Source: Ch67 sp964491665
GTDB taxonomy: Bacteria; Pseudomonadota; Gammaproteobacteria; Pseudomonadales; Ketobacteraceae
Direction: 5' to 3'
NCBI GenBank assembly: GCA_964491665.1
Contig: CAZBII010000005.1
Span: 1 to 64,000 of the forward strand
DNA: 64,000 nucleotides
Position numbers and translations under genes: made by a program
Shown: piece by piece, positions 17,700 through 26,316 of the stretch
How the letters are laid out: each line of letters begins with the position of its first letter
Numbering within the stretch: position 1 is the stretch's first letter
The notes under the pieces: generated by a model
Told to the model about the DNA's origin: nothing
Database searches by the model: none
The model's input: only the letters and a program-made list of their open reading frames with translations

Positions 17700-17976
17700 A
17701 CGTCTGCGCCTTCTGCTGTGGCCGCTGCTGCTGGCGGTGTGTCTGGCGCACGCCGGTGCCGCGCCGCCAGCGGAATTCTGGGATTATCTGGAAGAATTCG
17801 GCGACACCCAGGATGAACTGTTCGATCCGCTGGATCTCGGAGATGCCGAAGCAGCCGCGCGCAGCACGCACAATCACTCGGCCATCGACCCGCAACACCG
17901 CATCACCACACCCGTAACCGGTTCAACGTTGACTGCGCCTTCCGGTGCAGCATCCACCGTGGAGAAAAGCCCATGA
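17692..17976 (+). CDS. Small exported protein in the ECF sigma operon
   Basis: 94 residues, starting at ATG 17692, which overlaps the previous gene by eight bases and leads directly into a signal peptide (MPERLRLLLWPLLLAVCLAHAGA). The mature part begins with an acidic aromatic stretch (PAEFWDYLEEFGDTQDELFDPLDL) that echoes the acidic tail of the upstream membrane protein, then becomes Thr/Ser-rich and disordered. Its stop overlaps the DUF3106 start (ATGA). I do not recognise the family. Its place suggests a periplasmic partner of the anti-sigma/DUF3106 pair. Confidence 0.65.
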   Translation: MPERLRLLLWPLLLAVCLAHAGAAPPAEFWDYLEEFGDTQDELFDPLDLGDAEAAARSTHNHSAIDPQHRITTPVTGSTLTAPSGAASTVEKSP

Positions 17977-18473
17977 AACCGTGGCTCATTATCATGCTGC
18001 TGCTGACTGCCCAGAGCGTCAGCGCCGCTACCCAGAACTGGGAACAGCTGCCCGCCGAAACGCGCGCCCTGCTGCAGAACAAGGCAGAGCAGTGGAGCAG
18101 CCTGACGGAAACCCAGCAACAGCAATTGCTGCAGCGCGCCGAACGTTTCCGGCAACTGCCACTGCAGCAGCAACAGCAGATGCTGGAACGCTTCCAGCGC
18201 TGGCAGGCGCTGCCACCGGAGCGCCGCGCCGAACTGCGGGAACGCTATCGCCAGTTCCGCCAGCTGCCGCCGGAACAGCAGGCGCAGATTCGCGAACGCT
18301 TCCGCTGGTTTCGCGCCTTGCCGGAAGAAGAGCGCCAGCAGCTGCGGGAGAGCTGGCAGTCGCTGTCGCCGGATGAACGTCGCGACCTGCGCGAGCGTTT
18401 TCGCAGTGCCACGCCGGAACAGCGGCGCGCATTGCGGGAAAAACTGTTGCAGCGGCGTGCGCTGCGGCGCTGA
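17973..18473 (+). CDS. DUF3106 periplasmic repeat protein
   Basis: 166 residues: a signal peptide (MKPWLIIMLLLTAQSVSA), then Gln/Arg/Glu-rich helical repeats of about 17 residues built on the pattern F-R-x-L-P-P-E-x-(R/Q)-x-x-(L/I)-R-E-R-F. At least six copies can be seen. This is the DUF3106 family, found with ECF sigma and small membrane proteins in proteobacteria. Periplasmic location resembles Spy/CpxP-like helical stress proteins, but that is only an analogy. Last gene of the four-gene overlapping operon. Confidence 0.8.
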   Translation: MKPWLIIMLLLTAQSVSAATQNWEQLPAETRALLQNKAEQWSSLTETQQQQLLQRAERFRQLPLQQQQQMLERFQRWQALPPERRAELRERYRQFRQLPPEQQAQIRERFRWFRALPEEERQQLRESWQSLSPDERRDLRERFRSATPEQRRALREKLLQRRALRR

Positions 18474-18545
18474 TTGCCATTTGATAAAACAGCGCACCCG
18501 CGCACAACAAAATTCATTCCGGAAACCGGATTTGCAAGGAATATC

Positions 18546-19430
18546 ATGTCTGCCCGAACACTGTTGTCAGGCCTGCTGCTGTCGCTGACCAGCATCCTGT
18601 TCACCACACACCTCTGCGCCCAGCCCGAATGGGATCTGCAACTGTCCGCCGAACGTCTGCACCAGTCGTTTGCTGACGGCGACGCCGATCTCGACACCGT
18701 TACCTTCACGCCGTCCGTCAGTGTCGGTGATTTCAGTCTCACCGCCACTGTGCCCTGGCAGCACATTGACGGCACCTACTTCGTCAACACGGTTTATCCG
18801 GCGCTGGTGAACGCGTGCACGTATCTCAACAGTCTCTCCAATCTGACCAAGCTGCGCCTGATCCGTGAGGGCCTTCTGACACTGGAACAGGTGCAGTACT
18901 GCAGCCAGACCGCCGGTGTCGAAACCAGCACGCTGGATCACTCAGTTGAAGGCATGGGCGACATCGAACTGTTTGCCAGCTATTTTCTGCCACCGCTGTC
19001 CGAACACGCCTCCACCAGTGTGGGGCTGGGTTACAAGTTCGATAACGGCGATGTGGATGAGGGACTGGGCAGTGGCACCCGCGATGTCTTTGCCGAAACC
19101 TCGCTGCTGCTGCAGGGTGAGCGCCTGCACCTGCTGCTGACCCTGGGTTATGACTGGGTCCAGTCCGATGACAGCGGGCTGGATCTGCAGGACTACGGCT
19201 ATGCCGCTCTCGACACCGGCTGGCGGCTGTTCGAACCCTTCATCCTGGGAATCGAATATCACTACCAGCAGGCAGTGACCGAGCTGGTGGGCGACCTGGA
19301 CTACCTGACCGGCTACGGTGAGCTGGCGCTGGGCGAACACTGGCGGGCGCGCCTGTCCGTCACCGATTACCGGAACGCAGACGGCTATCCTGAAGAGGAA
19401 ATCGGCGGCAGCCTGGCCTGGCAGTTCTGA
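18546..19430 (+). CDS. Outer-membrane beta-barrel protein of unknown function
   Basis: 294 residues with a signal peptide (MSARTLLSGLLLSLTSILFTTHLCAQ). The mature part alternates polar and hydrophobic residues, as in an outer-membrane barrel (SVGLGYKFDNGDVDEG, GYGELALGEHWRARLSVTDYRN), and ends in Trp-Gln-Phe, the BAM-type C-terminal signal. One loop contains two Cys residues that could pair. AAGGA lies about 6 bases before the chosen ATG. The family resembles uncharacterised transporter-like barrel proteins; no substrate can be named. Confidence 0.75.
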   Translation: MSARTLLSGLLLSLTSILFTTHLCAQPEWDLQLSAERLHQSFADGDADLDTVTFTPSVSVGDFSLTATVPWQHIDGTYFVNTVYPALVNACTYLNSLSNLTKLRLIREGLLTLEQVQYCSQTAGVETSTLDHSVEGMGDIELFASYFLPPLSEHASTSVGLGYKFDNGDVDEGLGSGTRDVFAETSLLLQGERLHLLLTLGYDWVQSDDSGLDLQDYGYAALDTGWRLFEPFILGIEYHYQQAVTELVGDLDYLTGYGELALGEHWRARLSVTDYRNADGYPEEEIGGSLAWQF

Positions 19431-19532
19431 CCGGCGGGTTCTGCTCGAGACGCTTGTATTGATGTGTGTCATTGTTCCACGGCGTGCACCTGCATGAAAC
19501 TGCCCGGACCACTTTGGGGCAGGAGTACCGCC

Positions 19533-20528
19533 ATGACCGACACCACCAGCAAACCCGATTACCAGAACGCCACTGCCGGCCAGCACGGCGCCATCACCAA
19601 GGACGACCTGAAAGCACAGCTGGAGGTCATGACCCAGCGGATCATGAATCCGCGCGAGGGTCTGTACGGTCCCAACTCCATGTCCTGGAAGGTCAACCGT
19701 CATGTCAGCATCATGATGGGCGCCGGCGCCGCCAACCTGTTGCAGCTGGCGCATCCCTGGGTGTCGCAGGCCATCGACCAGCACTCGCAGACCCAGACCG
19801 ATCCGTTCGGCCGTCTGCAGCGCACCTTCCTCAACGTCCATTCGATGATTTTCGGCAGTCTGGACCAGGTGCTGGAATCCGCAGTGCGCGTGCACAACAT
19901 CCACGCCAAGATCACGGGCCAGAATACCGAAACCGCCGGCCGCACCAAGAAAGGCAGCGCCTATTTCGCCAACCAGATTGACGCCATGCTGTGGGTGCAC
20001 GCCACCCTCTGGATTACCGGCCTGCGCGTGTATGAACTGTTCCACACGCCGCTCAGCAAGGCCGAACGCGACCAGTATTACGAAGAGTCCAAACTGTTTG
20101 CCTACCTGTTCGGCATTCCGGAATCGGCACTGCCGCCGACCTGGGAAGATTTCATGACCTACTACAACAACATGGTGAACTCCGACACCCTGGTGGTGGG
20201 CGATGTGGGCCGCCAGCTGGTGGAATACATCTTCAGCATGCGCGCCTGGCTGATGCCGGTGCTGAACCGTCACAAGATCCATACCGCCGTGCTGCTGCCG
20301 GAACGTCTGCGTGCCGAATTCGGTTTTCCCGAAGTCACCGCCAAGACCCGCGCCAGTTTCGATTTCGACGTCAAGCTGGCCCGCAATTTCTTCCGCATTG
20401 CGCCGGACGCCATCAAATACATGCCGCCGTATATCGAAGCGCAGCGCCGCATTGCCGGCGAGCCGGCGGGCCGGGTGACCCGCTGGACCAACCAGCTGAT
20501 CTACGGCCAGCCGCTGCTGGTGTCCTGA
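19533..20528 (+). CDS. MpaB/DUF2236 family oxygenase (first of three)
   Basis: 331 residues from ATG 19533, which has AGGAG 7 bases upstream; earlier in-frame codons lack similarity. The DUF2236 pattern is visible: ANLLQLAHPWVSQAIDQHS, then FGRLQRTFLNVHSMIFG, the conserved RVHNIHAKITG histidine block, and LWVHATLWITGLRVYELF. Family members include fungal MpaB and the rubber oxygenase Lcp, haem-b enzymes that cleave isoprenoid double bonds with O2. The bacterial substrate is unknown. A perfect 16-bp terminator follows. It is less than 30% similar by eye to the copies at 25325 and 29580. Confidence 0.82.
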   Translation: MTDTTSKPDYQNATAGQHGAITKDDLKAQLEVMTQRIMNPREGLYGPNSMSWKVNRHVSIMMGAGAANLLQLAHPWVSQAIDQHSQTQTDPFGRLQRTFLNVHSMIFGSLDQVLESAVRVHNIHAKITGQNTETAGRTKKGSAYFANQIDAMLWVHATLWITGLRVYELFHTPLSKAERDQYYEESKLFAYLFGIPESALPPTWEDFMTYYNNMVNSDTLVVGDVGRQLVEYIFSMRAWLMPVLNRHKIHTAVLLPERLRAEFGFPEVTAKTRASFDFDVKLARNFFRIAPDAIKYMPPYIEAQRRIAGEPAGRVTRWTNQLIYGQPLLVS

Positions 20529-20560
20529 CGCATCAGGCGACTGAAAAAATCCCCGCCGAC

Positions 20561-20605
20561 CTTTCTGCCCACACCTTACCCGCGAGGTGTGGGCAGAAAG
20601 TTTTT
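20561..20605 (+). terminator. Strong intrinsic terminator after the first MpaB-like gene
   Basis: Perfect 16-bp inverted repeat, 20561-20576 and 20585-20600, with loop TACCCGCG and a TTTTT run at 20601-20605. The A/T-rich base of the stem would also let it work on the other strand. Confidence 0.92.
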
Positions 20606-20694
20606 CCCCGCCGCCGAATTGCGCGGCCACCCGCTTCATGTCACATTGTTGCGCCTTGCTGTTTTGCCAACGTCAATGCACAGGATGTCATGCC

Positions 20695-21306
20695 ATGGAT
20701 CTGGAAATAAGACCTGCCCGCCCCGACGACCGCGGTCCGATCGTCGAACTCATGTACAGCGCCGGTCCGGAAATCTACGACTTTCTCTACAAGACCCGCA
20801 AAACCGGCGCGGTCGATTTCATTCGCCACGAATTCAATACCGGCATCGGCTTCTGCGGCTATCGCGGCGTTACCGTGGCAGTGAAAGACGGCCGCGTGGT
20901 GGGCACCGGCTGTTTCTATGACAAATCCGTTTACGACAAAATGCTGGCGGGTTCCGGCAAGAATTTCTTCGGCTTTTTTGGCGTGCTCGGCGCGCTGCCG
21001 GTGCTGTGGCGCGCGCGGCACACCGGCAGCACCATGAAGCCACCGAAGGAAGGCGAACTGTATCTGGCGAATTTCGGCGTCGATCCGGCGCTGCGCAGCC
21101 AGGGCATTGGCTCAGCCATGATCAGTCACAAGATCGATGAAGCCCGGCGCCAGGGCTACCGCATTTTCGGCCTCGATGTGGCTACCAATAATCCGCGCGG
21201 ACAGGCGCTGTACACCCGGCTGGGACTGGAAGTGAAAAAGGAAAAACAGTTTTCCGGCAATGATCCAAAGGTGCCGGGCTGCCGCAAGATGGAACTCGCA
21301 TTGTGA
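20695..21306 (+). CDS. GNAT family N-acetyltransferase
   Basis: 203 residues. The GNAT fold is seen in LEIRPARPDDRGPIVELMYSAG at the start, a central strand ELYLANFGVDPALRSQGIGSAMI with the Q/R-x-x-G-x-G/A acetyl-CoA pyrophosphate loop (RSQGIGS), and DVATNNPRGQALYTRLGLEV near the end. It transfers an acetyl group to an amine of an unknown substrate. A long insert between the first strand and the acetyl-CoA loop includes a hydrophobic GKNFFGFFGVLGALPVLW segment that may contact membrane or a greasy substrate. The ATG at 20695 has AGGA about 9 bases upstream. Confidence 0.85.
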   Translation: MDLEIRPARPDDRGPIVELMYSAGPEIYDFLYKTRKTGAVDFIRHEFNTGIGFCGYRGVTVAVKDGRVVGTGCFYDKSVYDKMLAGSGKNFFGFFGVLGALPVLWRARHTGSTMKPPKEGELYLANFGVDPALRSQGIGSAMISHKIDEARRQGYRIFGLDVATNNPRGQALYTRLGLEVKKEKQFSGNDPKVPGCRKMELAL

Positions 21307-21317
21307 GGTAAGCCGGC

Positions 21318-22256
21318 TCAGCTGATGCGGTGCAACAGCAATTGCCGCATCGGTTCCGGATCTTTCTGTTTCACGGTGGAATTCGCGGCCGGGAAATACC
21401 AGTTTTCCAGCCGCGACAGCCAGAAACGCAGCGCCGCATATGCCAGCATTTTTTTCCAGTATTTTTTTTCTGCCAGCGTCAGCACCCGCACTGATTCATA
21501 GCCTGCCAGCACCGCCTGCACGCGGCTTTCATCCAGCGTGCAATCCGGTTTGCTGCACCAGTCATTCACCAGTACTGCCAGATCATAGAGGAACAGATCG
21601 GTGCAGGCGTTGTAGAAATCAATGATGCCGGTCAGACGGTTGCCGTCGAATAAGGCGTTGTCATGAAACAGGTCGCCGTGGGTGATGCCGGTGGGCAGTT
21701 GTGCCAGCACCGGCCGATCCTGCTGCCAGTTCTGCACCTGTTGCTGCAGAAGATCGCGCTGGTCTGCCGGCAACAGCGGCGCGACTTTCTGCGCCACCTG
21801 CTGCCGCCACTGCGCCCCGCGATCATTGTCGCGCTGGTGTGAAAATCCACTGGAAGCCACATGCATGCGCGCCAGCGCGTCACCGATCACGCGGCATTGC
21901 TCCGCATTCGGTGTGACCGGATGTGTGCCGGAAAAACGCGGCACCAGCAGCGCCGGCTTTTCCTTCAGTGTGTGCATCGCCTGCTGCTGCCGGTCGCGCC
22001 AGGGCGACGGTACCGGCAAACCCTGCGCGGCCAGATACGTGGTCAGCGCCACGAAATAGGGCAGCCCTTCCGCGCCGCGCTCAAACAGCGTCAGCACCAG
22101 CGCATGCGGGTGACCCTGCGCATCTTCTGCATCGACAAAATAATTGGTGTTTTCGATGCCGGCTTCAGTGCCCCGCAGGCGCAGCAGTTTCACCAGTCCA
22201 AACTGATGCAGGAAGGCGCTGGCTTCCGCTTCACTGAGCGGTGTGTAGACGGCCAT
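21318..22256 (-). CDS. thrB: Homoserine kinase (APH-fold type)
   Basis: 312 residues with the aminoglycoside-phosphotransferase-like fold of the Pseudomonas-type homoserine kinase, unrelated to the E. coli GHMP enzyme. Diagnostic segments are AVYTPLSEAEASAFL at the start, GTEAGIENTNYFV, the catalytic loop THGDLFHDNALFDG and the metal-binding IDFYNACTDLFLYDLAV. It phosphorylates homoserine in threonine synthesis. It follows the DUF2782 gene by 20 bases, an arrangement also known in Pseudomonas, so they form one operon. The C-terminal LSRLENWYFP and KDPEPMRQLLLHRI are typical of the family. Confidence 0.93.
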   Translation of the reverse strand: MAVYTPLSEAEASAFLHQFGLVKLLRLRGTEAGIENTNYFVDAEDAQGHPHALVLTLFERGAEGLPYFVALTTYLAAQGLPVPSPWRDRQQQAMHTLKEKPALLVPRFSGTHPVTPNAEQCRVIGDALARMHVASSGFSHQRDNDRGAQWRQQVAQKVAPLLPADQRDLLQQQVQNWQQDRPVLAQLPTGITHGDLFHDNALFDGNRLTGIIDFYNACTDLFLYDLAVLVNDWCSKPDCTLDESRVQAVLAGYESVRVLTLAEKKYWKKMLAYAALRFWLSRLENWYFPAANSTVKQKDPEPMRQLLLHRIS

Positions 22257-22276
22257 GCCGGCTCAGGCAGCGTGCG

Positions 22277-22579
22277 TCAGAATTTCACCAGCACCCACTC
22301 GGGCACCAGTATGCGGTCGGCGGCATCAACGATGAATTTGCCGGCGCCGTTGGGATCGATCAGGTTGTAGGGCTTGCCGGTTTTCGGAATCACGTGAATG
22401 CCGTAGATGCGGCCATTGATCTGGTGGATCTGCAGCACTTCATCCTGCTTCTCCACGATGGTGATTTTGGGTTCAGGCACGATGGCTTCCTCGCCCTCGC
22501 GGGGTTCCACCCGGGCCTGGGTCAGGGCCGGCAATGCCAGCAGCAGGCCGATCAGCAGCGGACGGAGCAGTGCATTCAT
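22277..22579 (-). CDS. DUF2782 small exported protein
   Basis: 100 residues: a signal peptide (MNALLRPLLIGLLLALPALTQA), then the DUF2782 core PKITIVEKQDEVLQIHQINGRIYGIHVIPKTGKPYNLIDPNGAGKF. The function is unknown. The family is commonly encoded next to thrB and near polA in Pseudomonas relatives; here thrB follows by 20 bases but polA is replaced by the divergent panP. AGGA stands 7 bases before the ATG. Confidence 0.88.
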   Translation of the reverse strand: MNALLRPLLIGLLLALPALTQARVEPREGEEAIVPEPKITIVEKQDEVLQIHQINGRIYGIHVIPKTGKPYNLIDPNGAGKFIVDAADRILVPEWVLVKF

Positions 22580-22911
22580 GGGAGCATCCTCAGAAATGGT
22601 TTGATTGACAACAGTTTAGCGCCGACAGCGCGATAGTGGGCGCGGGCAGGGTCAAAAGTTGCTACGATTCAGACGTGAAGGGTGATCGGACGATATCCCT
22701 TTGCAGTGTCAGGGCATAGCTTGCCAGATCCTGATTAAAGAAGGCATAACTTTTTTGAAATCATAAGGTTATGCCTGGCAGGCGGGTCGCTGGCGGGGGG
22801 TGTATCGGGAACTGTGACTTTATGGTTAAATTGTCGCCCTCCCCGGAATGCCCGGTCTCTGGCAACAGGGTTCGTGATGGGTGGAAGTAGCCTTAGCAAA
22901 AGGTCCGCACT
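22580..22911. other. Intergenic control region between DUF2782/thrB and panP
   Basis: No coding signal is seen. It holds three related elements: GGCATAGC (22713-22720), and AGGCATAAC (22742-22750) paired with GTTATGCCT (22768-22776). The first two are 30 bases apart, about three helical turns. The last two form a 9-bp inverted repeat with a 17-base spacer. They could be operator half-sites or a leader hairpin for panP. Confidence 0.45.
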
Positions 22912-24573
22912 ATGACAGACAAGCCACGATATGCCGAAGCCAGCATGGACGCCATGTACCGTATCTTCACGGTACCGGAAGCGCCGGATTCCACGCTGGG
23001 AAAAATCGACCAGAAGCTGTCGCAGAACCTGGCGGGCTTTCTGTCTGAACACATCGTTGCCGTCGAGAAGGATCTGGCGGATCTGGAGCAGGATTTTCTC
23101 GATTCCCGCATTCCGCAAAAACCCATTTTCGTCTCCGATCAGGCCGATTTCCTGATGGAAAAGGTGGTGGCGCAGTCGGTGCACACCGCGTCGCCCAGCT
23201 TCATCGGTCACATGACCTCCGCGCTGCCCTACTTCATGCTGCCGCTGTCGCGCATCATGATGGCGCTGAACCAGAACCTCGTGAAAATCGAAACCTCCAA
23301 GGCCTTCACGCCCATGGAGCGGCAGGTGCTGGGCATGATCCACCGTCTTATTTACGAACAGGACGACGCCTTTTACACGCGCTGGATGCACAAGCCCGGT
23401 CATTCGCTCGGTTCCTTCTGTTCCGGCGGCACCATCGCCAACATGACCGCGCTGTGGGTGGCGCGCAACCAGAAATTCGGCGTCACGGACAAATTCCGCG
23501 GCATCCAGCGCGAAGGCATTCACGGCGCGCTGAAGCATTACGGCTACAACGGTGCAGCGGTGCTGGTGTCCGAGCGCGGTCACTATTCGCTGGGCAAGGC
23601 CGCTGATGTGCTCGGAATCGGTCGTGACTTCATGGTGACGATCAAGACCGACAATAAAAACAAGGCCCGCATTCCCGAACTGAAAGAGCAGATCAAGCGT
23701 CTGCAGGGCGAGAACGTGGCGATTTTTGCCATCGTCGGCGTCGCCGGCACGTCCGAGACTGGCAGTGTCGACCGGCTGGATGAAATGGCCGACATTGCGC
23801 AGGAAATTGGCGTGCATTTCCATGTGGACGCGGCCTGGGGTGGTCCCACCCTGTTCTCGAAAAAATACCGGCATATTCTGAAAGGTGTCGAGCGCGCCGA
23901 TTCCGTCACCATCGACGCCCACAAGCAGATGTACGTGCCGATGGGCGCCGGCATGGTGCTGTTCCGCGATCCCACCCTGGTGTCGGCCATCGAGCATCAC
24001 GCCGACTACATCATCCGCAAGGGCTCCAAGGACCTGGGCAGCTACACGCTGGAAGGTTCCCGTCCCGGCATGGCGATGCTGGTGCAGTCGGGGCTGAAAA
24101 TCATCGGCCGCGACGGCTATGAAATCCTGATGGATCAGGGCATCGAAAAGGCGCGGCTGTTTGCCGACATGATCAAGGCGGACCGGGAATTCGAACTGAT
24201 CACCGAGCCGGAACTGAACATTCTCACCTACCGCTATCTGCCGGAATTCGTGCGCGCCAAACTGGCGGTGGCGAGCAAGACGGAAGTGGAAGCCATTCAG
24301 GAAGTGATGAACCGCCTGACCCGTCGCATCCAGAAAACCCAGCGGGCGCGCGGCAAGTCGTTTGTGTCGCGTACCACCCTGATGCCGGAAGAATACGACC
24401 GCTGCCGCACGATTGTTTTCCGCGTGGTGCTGGCCAATCCGCTCACCAATCACCAGATCCTGCAGGACGTGCTGACGGAACAGAAGCAGATCGCCCGCGA
24501 CAGCGACTGTGCCGGCCTGATGGCGGAACTGCACGCGCTTTGCGAGCCGCCGCGTCACGCCCAGGCGGGCTGA
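22912..24573 (+). CDS. panP: PLP-dependent aspartate 1-decarboxylase, PanP type
   Basis: 553 residues, group II PLP decarboxylase fold. The N-terminal MDAMYRIFTVPEAPDSTLGKIDQ and the SFCSGGTIANMTALWVARN block match the TIGR03799 family (PanP), which makes beta-alanine from aspartate when the pyruvoyl enzyme PanD is absent. The cofactor-binding segment HVDAAWGGPTLFS and the Schiff-base lysine in TIDAHKQMYVPMGAG are present. Beta-alanine feeds pantothenate and CoA synthesis, which fits the coaD and coaBC genes elsewhere in the window. A glutamate decarboxylase role is the main alternative. Transcribed alone; the following gene is convergent. Confidence 0.88.
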   Translation: MTDKPRYAEASMDAMYRIFTVPEAPDSTLGKIDQKLSQNLAGFLSEHIVAVEKDLADLEQDFLDSRIPQKPIFVSDQADFLMEKVVAQSVHTASPSFIGHMTSALPYFMLPLSRIMMALNQNLVKIETSKAFTPMERQVLGMIHRLIYEQDDAFYTRWMHKPGHSLGSFCSGGTIANMTALWVARNQKFGVTDKFRGIQREGIHGALKHYGYNGAAVLVSERGHYSLGKAADVLGIGRDFMVTIKTDNKNKARIPELKEQIKRLQGENVAIFAIVGVAGTSETGSVDRLDEMADIAQEIGVHFHVDAAWGGPTLFSKKYRHILKGVERADSVTIDAHKQMYVPMGAGMVLFRDPTLVSAIEHHADYIIRKGSKDLGSYTLEGSRPGMAMLVQSGLKIIGRDGYEILMDQGIEKARLFADMIKADREFELITEPELNILTYRYLPEFVRAKLAVASKTEVEAIQEVMNRLTRRIQKTQRARGKSFVSRTTLMPEEYDRCRTIVFRVVLANPLTNHQILQDVLTEQKQIARDSDCAGLMAELHALCEPPRHAQAG

Positions 24574-24584
24574 AAAGCGCTGGT

Positions 24585-25217
24585 TTACCGGGGGCTGGCC
24601 ATCAGCCAGTCCACCACCTTCGTTGCCACTTCGTCCAGAATGATCGCCACACTCAGCCCCGGCGGCGGCATCAACGCCAGCTGCAGCAGGGCGGCGGCGG
24701 TCATGCTGCCAATCAGGTACAGGGTCTCCGGTGACGGATTGACGGGGTGTTCGAGCCGGGTCATGCCGGCGCCCCGGAAAATCAGCCGGAACAGCTCCGC
24801 CCGCAGGGCCTGCATGGCGGGAATCTCATGAATGAAGGGCACCTGGAACAGCAGCACCTGCAGCAGTTCCCGCCGCTCGCAGGTCATCTCGTACAGGCTC
24901 TGCACGAACTGGCGCATGGCTACCCGCAGGTTCGGGTTGTCTGCCCGGTGTAGCGCCGCCTCGATCTCCTGCAGGCTGGAGGCCACGGCCTGGGTGGCCA
25001 CTGCCGCCACGATGGCCTCCTTGCCGGGAAAGTATTCATACACCGACCCGATACTGACCCCCGCCCGTTCCGCCACCGCATTGGTGGTCAGGCCCCCCAG
25101 TCCATCCTGTATCAAAATCTGAGCAGCTGCCTGAATAATCGCCTGTACCGTGGCTTGCGCGCGCGCCTGCTTTGGCTGCTTTTTCTGTTTTATATCAATT
25201 GGTTGCATGTTTCTCAC
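24585..25217 (-). CDS. TetR/AcrR family regulator, divergent from an MpaB-like gene
   Basis: 210 residues from GTG 25217, which has GGAG 7 bases upstream; an in-frame ATG at 25208 is the alternative. The helix-turn-helix is VQAIIQAAAQILIQDGLGGLTTNAVAERAGVSIGSVYEYFPGKEAIVAAV. The preceding Lys/Gln/Ala-rich arm (KQKKQPKQARAQAT) is also found on the TetR gene at 30771, suggesting a shared subfamily. The C-terminal domain would bind a small ligand. It is divergent from the oxygenase gene at 25325, its most likely target. Confidence 0.88.
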   Translation of the reverse strand: MRNMQPIDIKQKKQPKQARAQATVQAIIQAAAQILIQDGLGGLTTNAVAERAGVSIGSVYEYFPGKEAIVAAVATQAVASSLQEIEAALHRADNPNLRVAMRQFVQSLYEMTCERRELLQVLLFQVPFIHEIPAMQALRAELFRLIFRGAGMTRLEHPVNPSPETLYLIGSMTAAALLQLALMPPPGLSVAIILDEVATKVVDWLMASPR

Positions 25218-25253
25218 AAGCCTGCTCCGGGCGTTTTTGATATCCGAGTTTTT

Positions 25254-25269
25254 CTGAATATTTGCTCAG
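25254..25269. promoter_or_regulatory. Possible operator in the tetR/mpaB intergenic region
   Basis: CTGAATATTTGCTCAG has perfect outer arms CTGA/TCAG but weak inner symmetry. It lies just upstream of a TATGAT hexamer (25272-25277) that could be the -10 of the oxygenase gene. Weak evidence, kept because of its position. Confidence 0.25.
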
Positions 25270-25324
25270 TTTATGATGCTGTACCTCTTTCGTAAAACAA
25301 TCGCATTAAAAGAAGGTATTGCAG

Positions 25325-26224
25325 ATGACGACGCCCGCCCCCCATGCCGTAGAGATTGCGGCCAACGCCAAAACCGCTCCCATCCAGACCCAGTGGGAGC
25401 ACCACACTTCCAGGGAACTGGATGATGCCATTCCCGGCTGCCTGGACAGCATCGGACTGCTGGCTGGCGTGGCCAACACCATCATGCAGCTGGCGCACCC
25501 GGGGGTGGGTTATGGCGTGATCGAAAGCCGGGTGACGTCCGGTTCCCTGCTGCATCATCCGTTCAAGCGCACCCGCACCACCCTGACCTATCTGGCGGTG
25601 GCCCTGCATGGCACTACCGAGGAAAAACTGGCCTACCGCAAGTCCATCAGCCGCGCCCACGCCCAGGTAACGTCCACCGAGACGTCGCCGGTGCAGTACC
25701 GCGCGCTGGACCCGGAGCTGCAGATGTGGGTGGCGGCGTGCCTGTTCTGGGGCCACCTGGATGTGTACGAGAAATTCCGTGGTCCGATGACGCGGGCGCA
25801 GCTGGAGGAGTTCTACGAGTACGCCAGACCGCTGGGCACCACATTGCAGGTGCGTCCGGACATGTGGCCCAAGGACATCGACGCGTTCTGGCAGTACTGG
25901 GATGCGCAGCTGGACAGGATGCAGATGGATGACACCGTACGCAAATGGCTGACCCAGCTGATGGATCTGAGTTTCATGGGGCCGGCGGTGAGTGTGCCGA
26001 TGGGCCGGTTTGCCCGGCTGATGACGGGTGGTTTCCTGCATCCGAAAATCCGCGCGCAGATGCACATCGAGTGGACGGAAAAAAATGAGCGCGATTTCCG
26101 CCGCATGGTGCGTCTGCTGGGTGGCGTCAACAAGCGCCTGCCGCGCGCCGTACGCCAGCTGCCCACCAATGCGCTGCTGTGGGATTTCCGCCGTCGCCTG
26201 AAGAACAATCTGCCGCTGAACTGA
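25325..26224 (+). CDS. MpaB/DUF2236 family oxygenase (second of three)
   Basis: 299 residues from ATG 25325 (an in-frame TTG lies six bases earlier). Family blocks: LLAGVANTIMQLAHPGVGYGVIESRV, FKRTRTTLTYLAVALHGT, the SISRAHAQV histidine block, and LDPELQMWVAACLFWGHLDVYEKFRGPMT. Same general fold as the product of 19533-20528. Probably a haem-dependent oxygenase on a hydrophobic substrate, by analogy with MpaB and Lcp. Divergent from a TetR regulator 107 bases away and ended by a 14-bp terminator stem. Confidence 0.84.
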   Translation: MTTPAPHAVEIAANAKTAPIQTQWEHHTSRELDDAIPGCLDSIGLLAGVANTIMQLAHPGVGYGVIESRVTSGSLLHHPFKRTRTTLTYLAVALHGTTEEKLAYRKSISRAHAQVTSTETSPVQYRALDPELQMWVAACLFWGHLDVYEKFRGPMTRAQLEEFYEYARPLGTTLQVRPDMWPKDIDAFWQYWDAQLDRMQMDDTVRKWLTQLMDLSFMGPAVSVPMGRFARLMTGGFLHPKIRAQMHIEWTEKNERDFRRMVRLLGGVNKRLPRAVRQLPTNALLWDFRRRLKNNLPLN

Positions 26225-26257
26225 GGTCGCGCGCTGCTGCGCCGGCAGCACAACCGG

Positions 26258-26295
26258 GAAAGAGGTAAAACGCCAGCGCGGGTTTTACCTCTTTC
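26258..26295. terminator. Bidirectional terminator between MpaB-like and molybdoenzyme genes
   Basis: Perfect 14-bp stem: GAAAGAGGTAAAAC (26258-26271) and GTTTTACCTCTTTC (26282-26295), loop of 10 bases. It separates two convergent genes. The U-rich stem base gives partial terminator character on both strands. Confidence 0.75.
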
Positions 26296-26316
26296 TGCAG
26301 GCGCGCAGGTGATGCG

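Noticed and set aside
22774..22789. Sigma-54-like element upstream of panP (TGGCAGGCGGGTCGCT)
   Set aside because: Spacing fits, but TTGC is changed to TCGC, the sequence is GC-rich and the distance to panP is over 100 bases.
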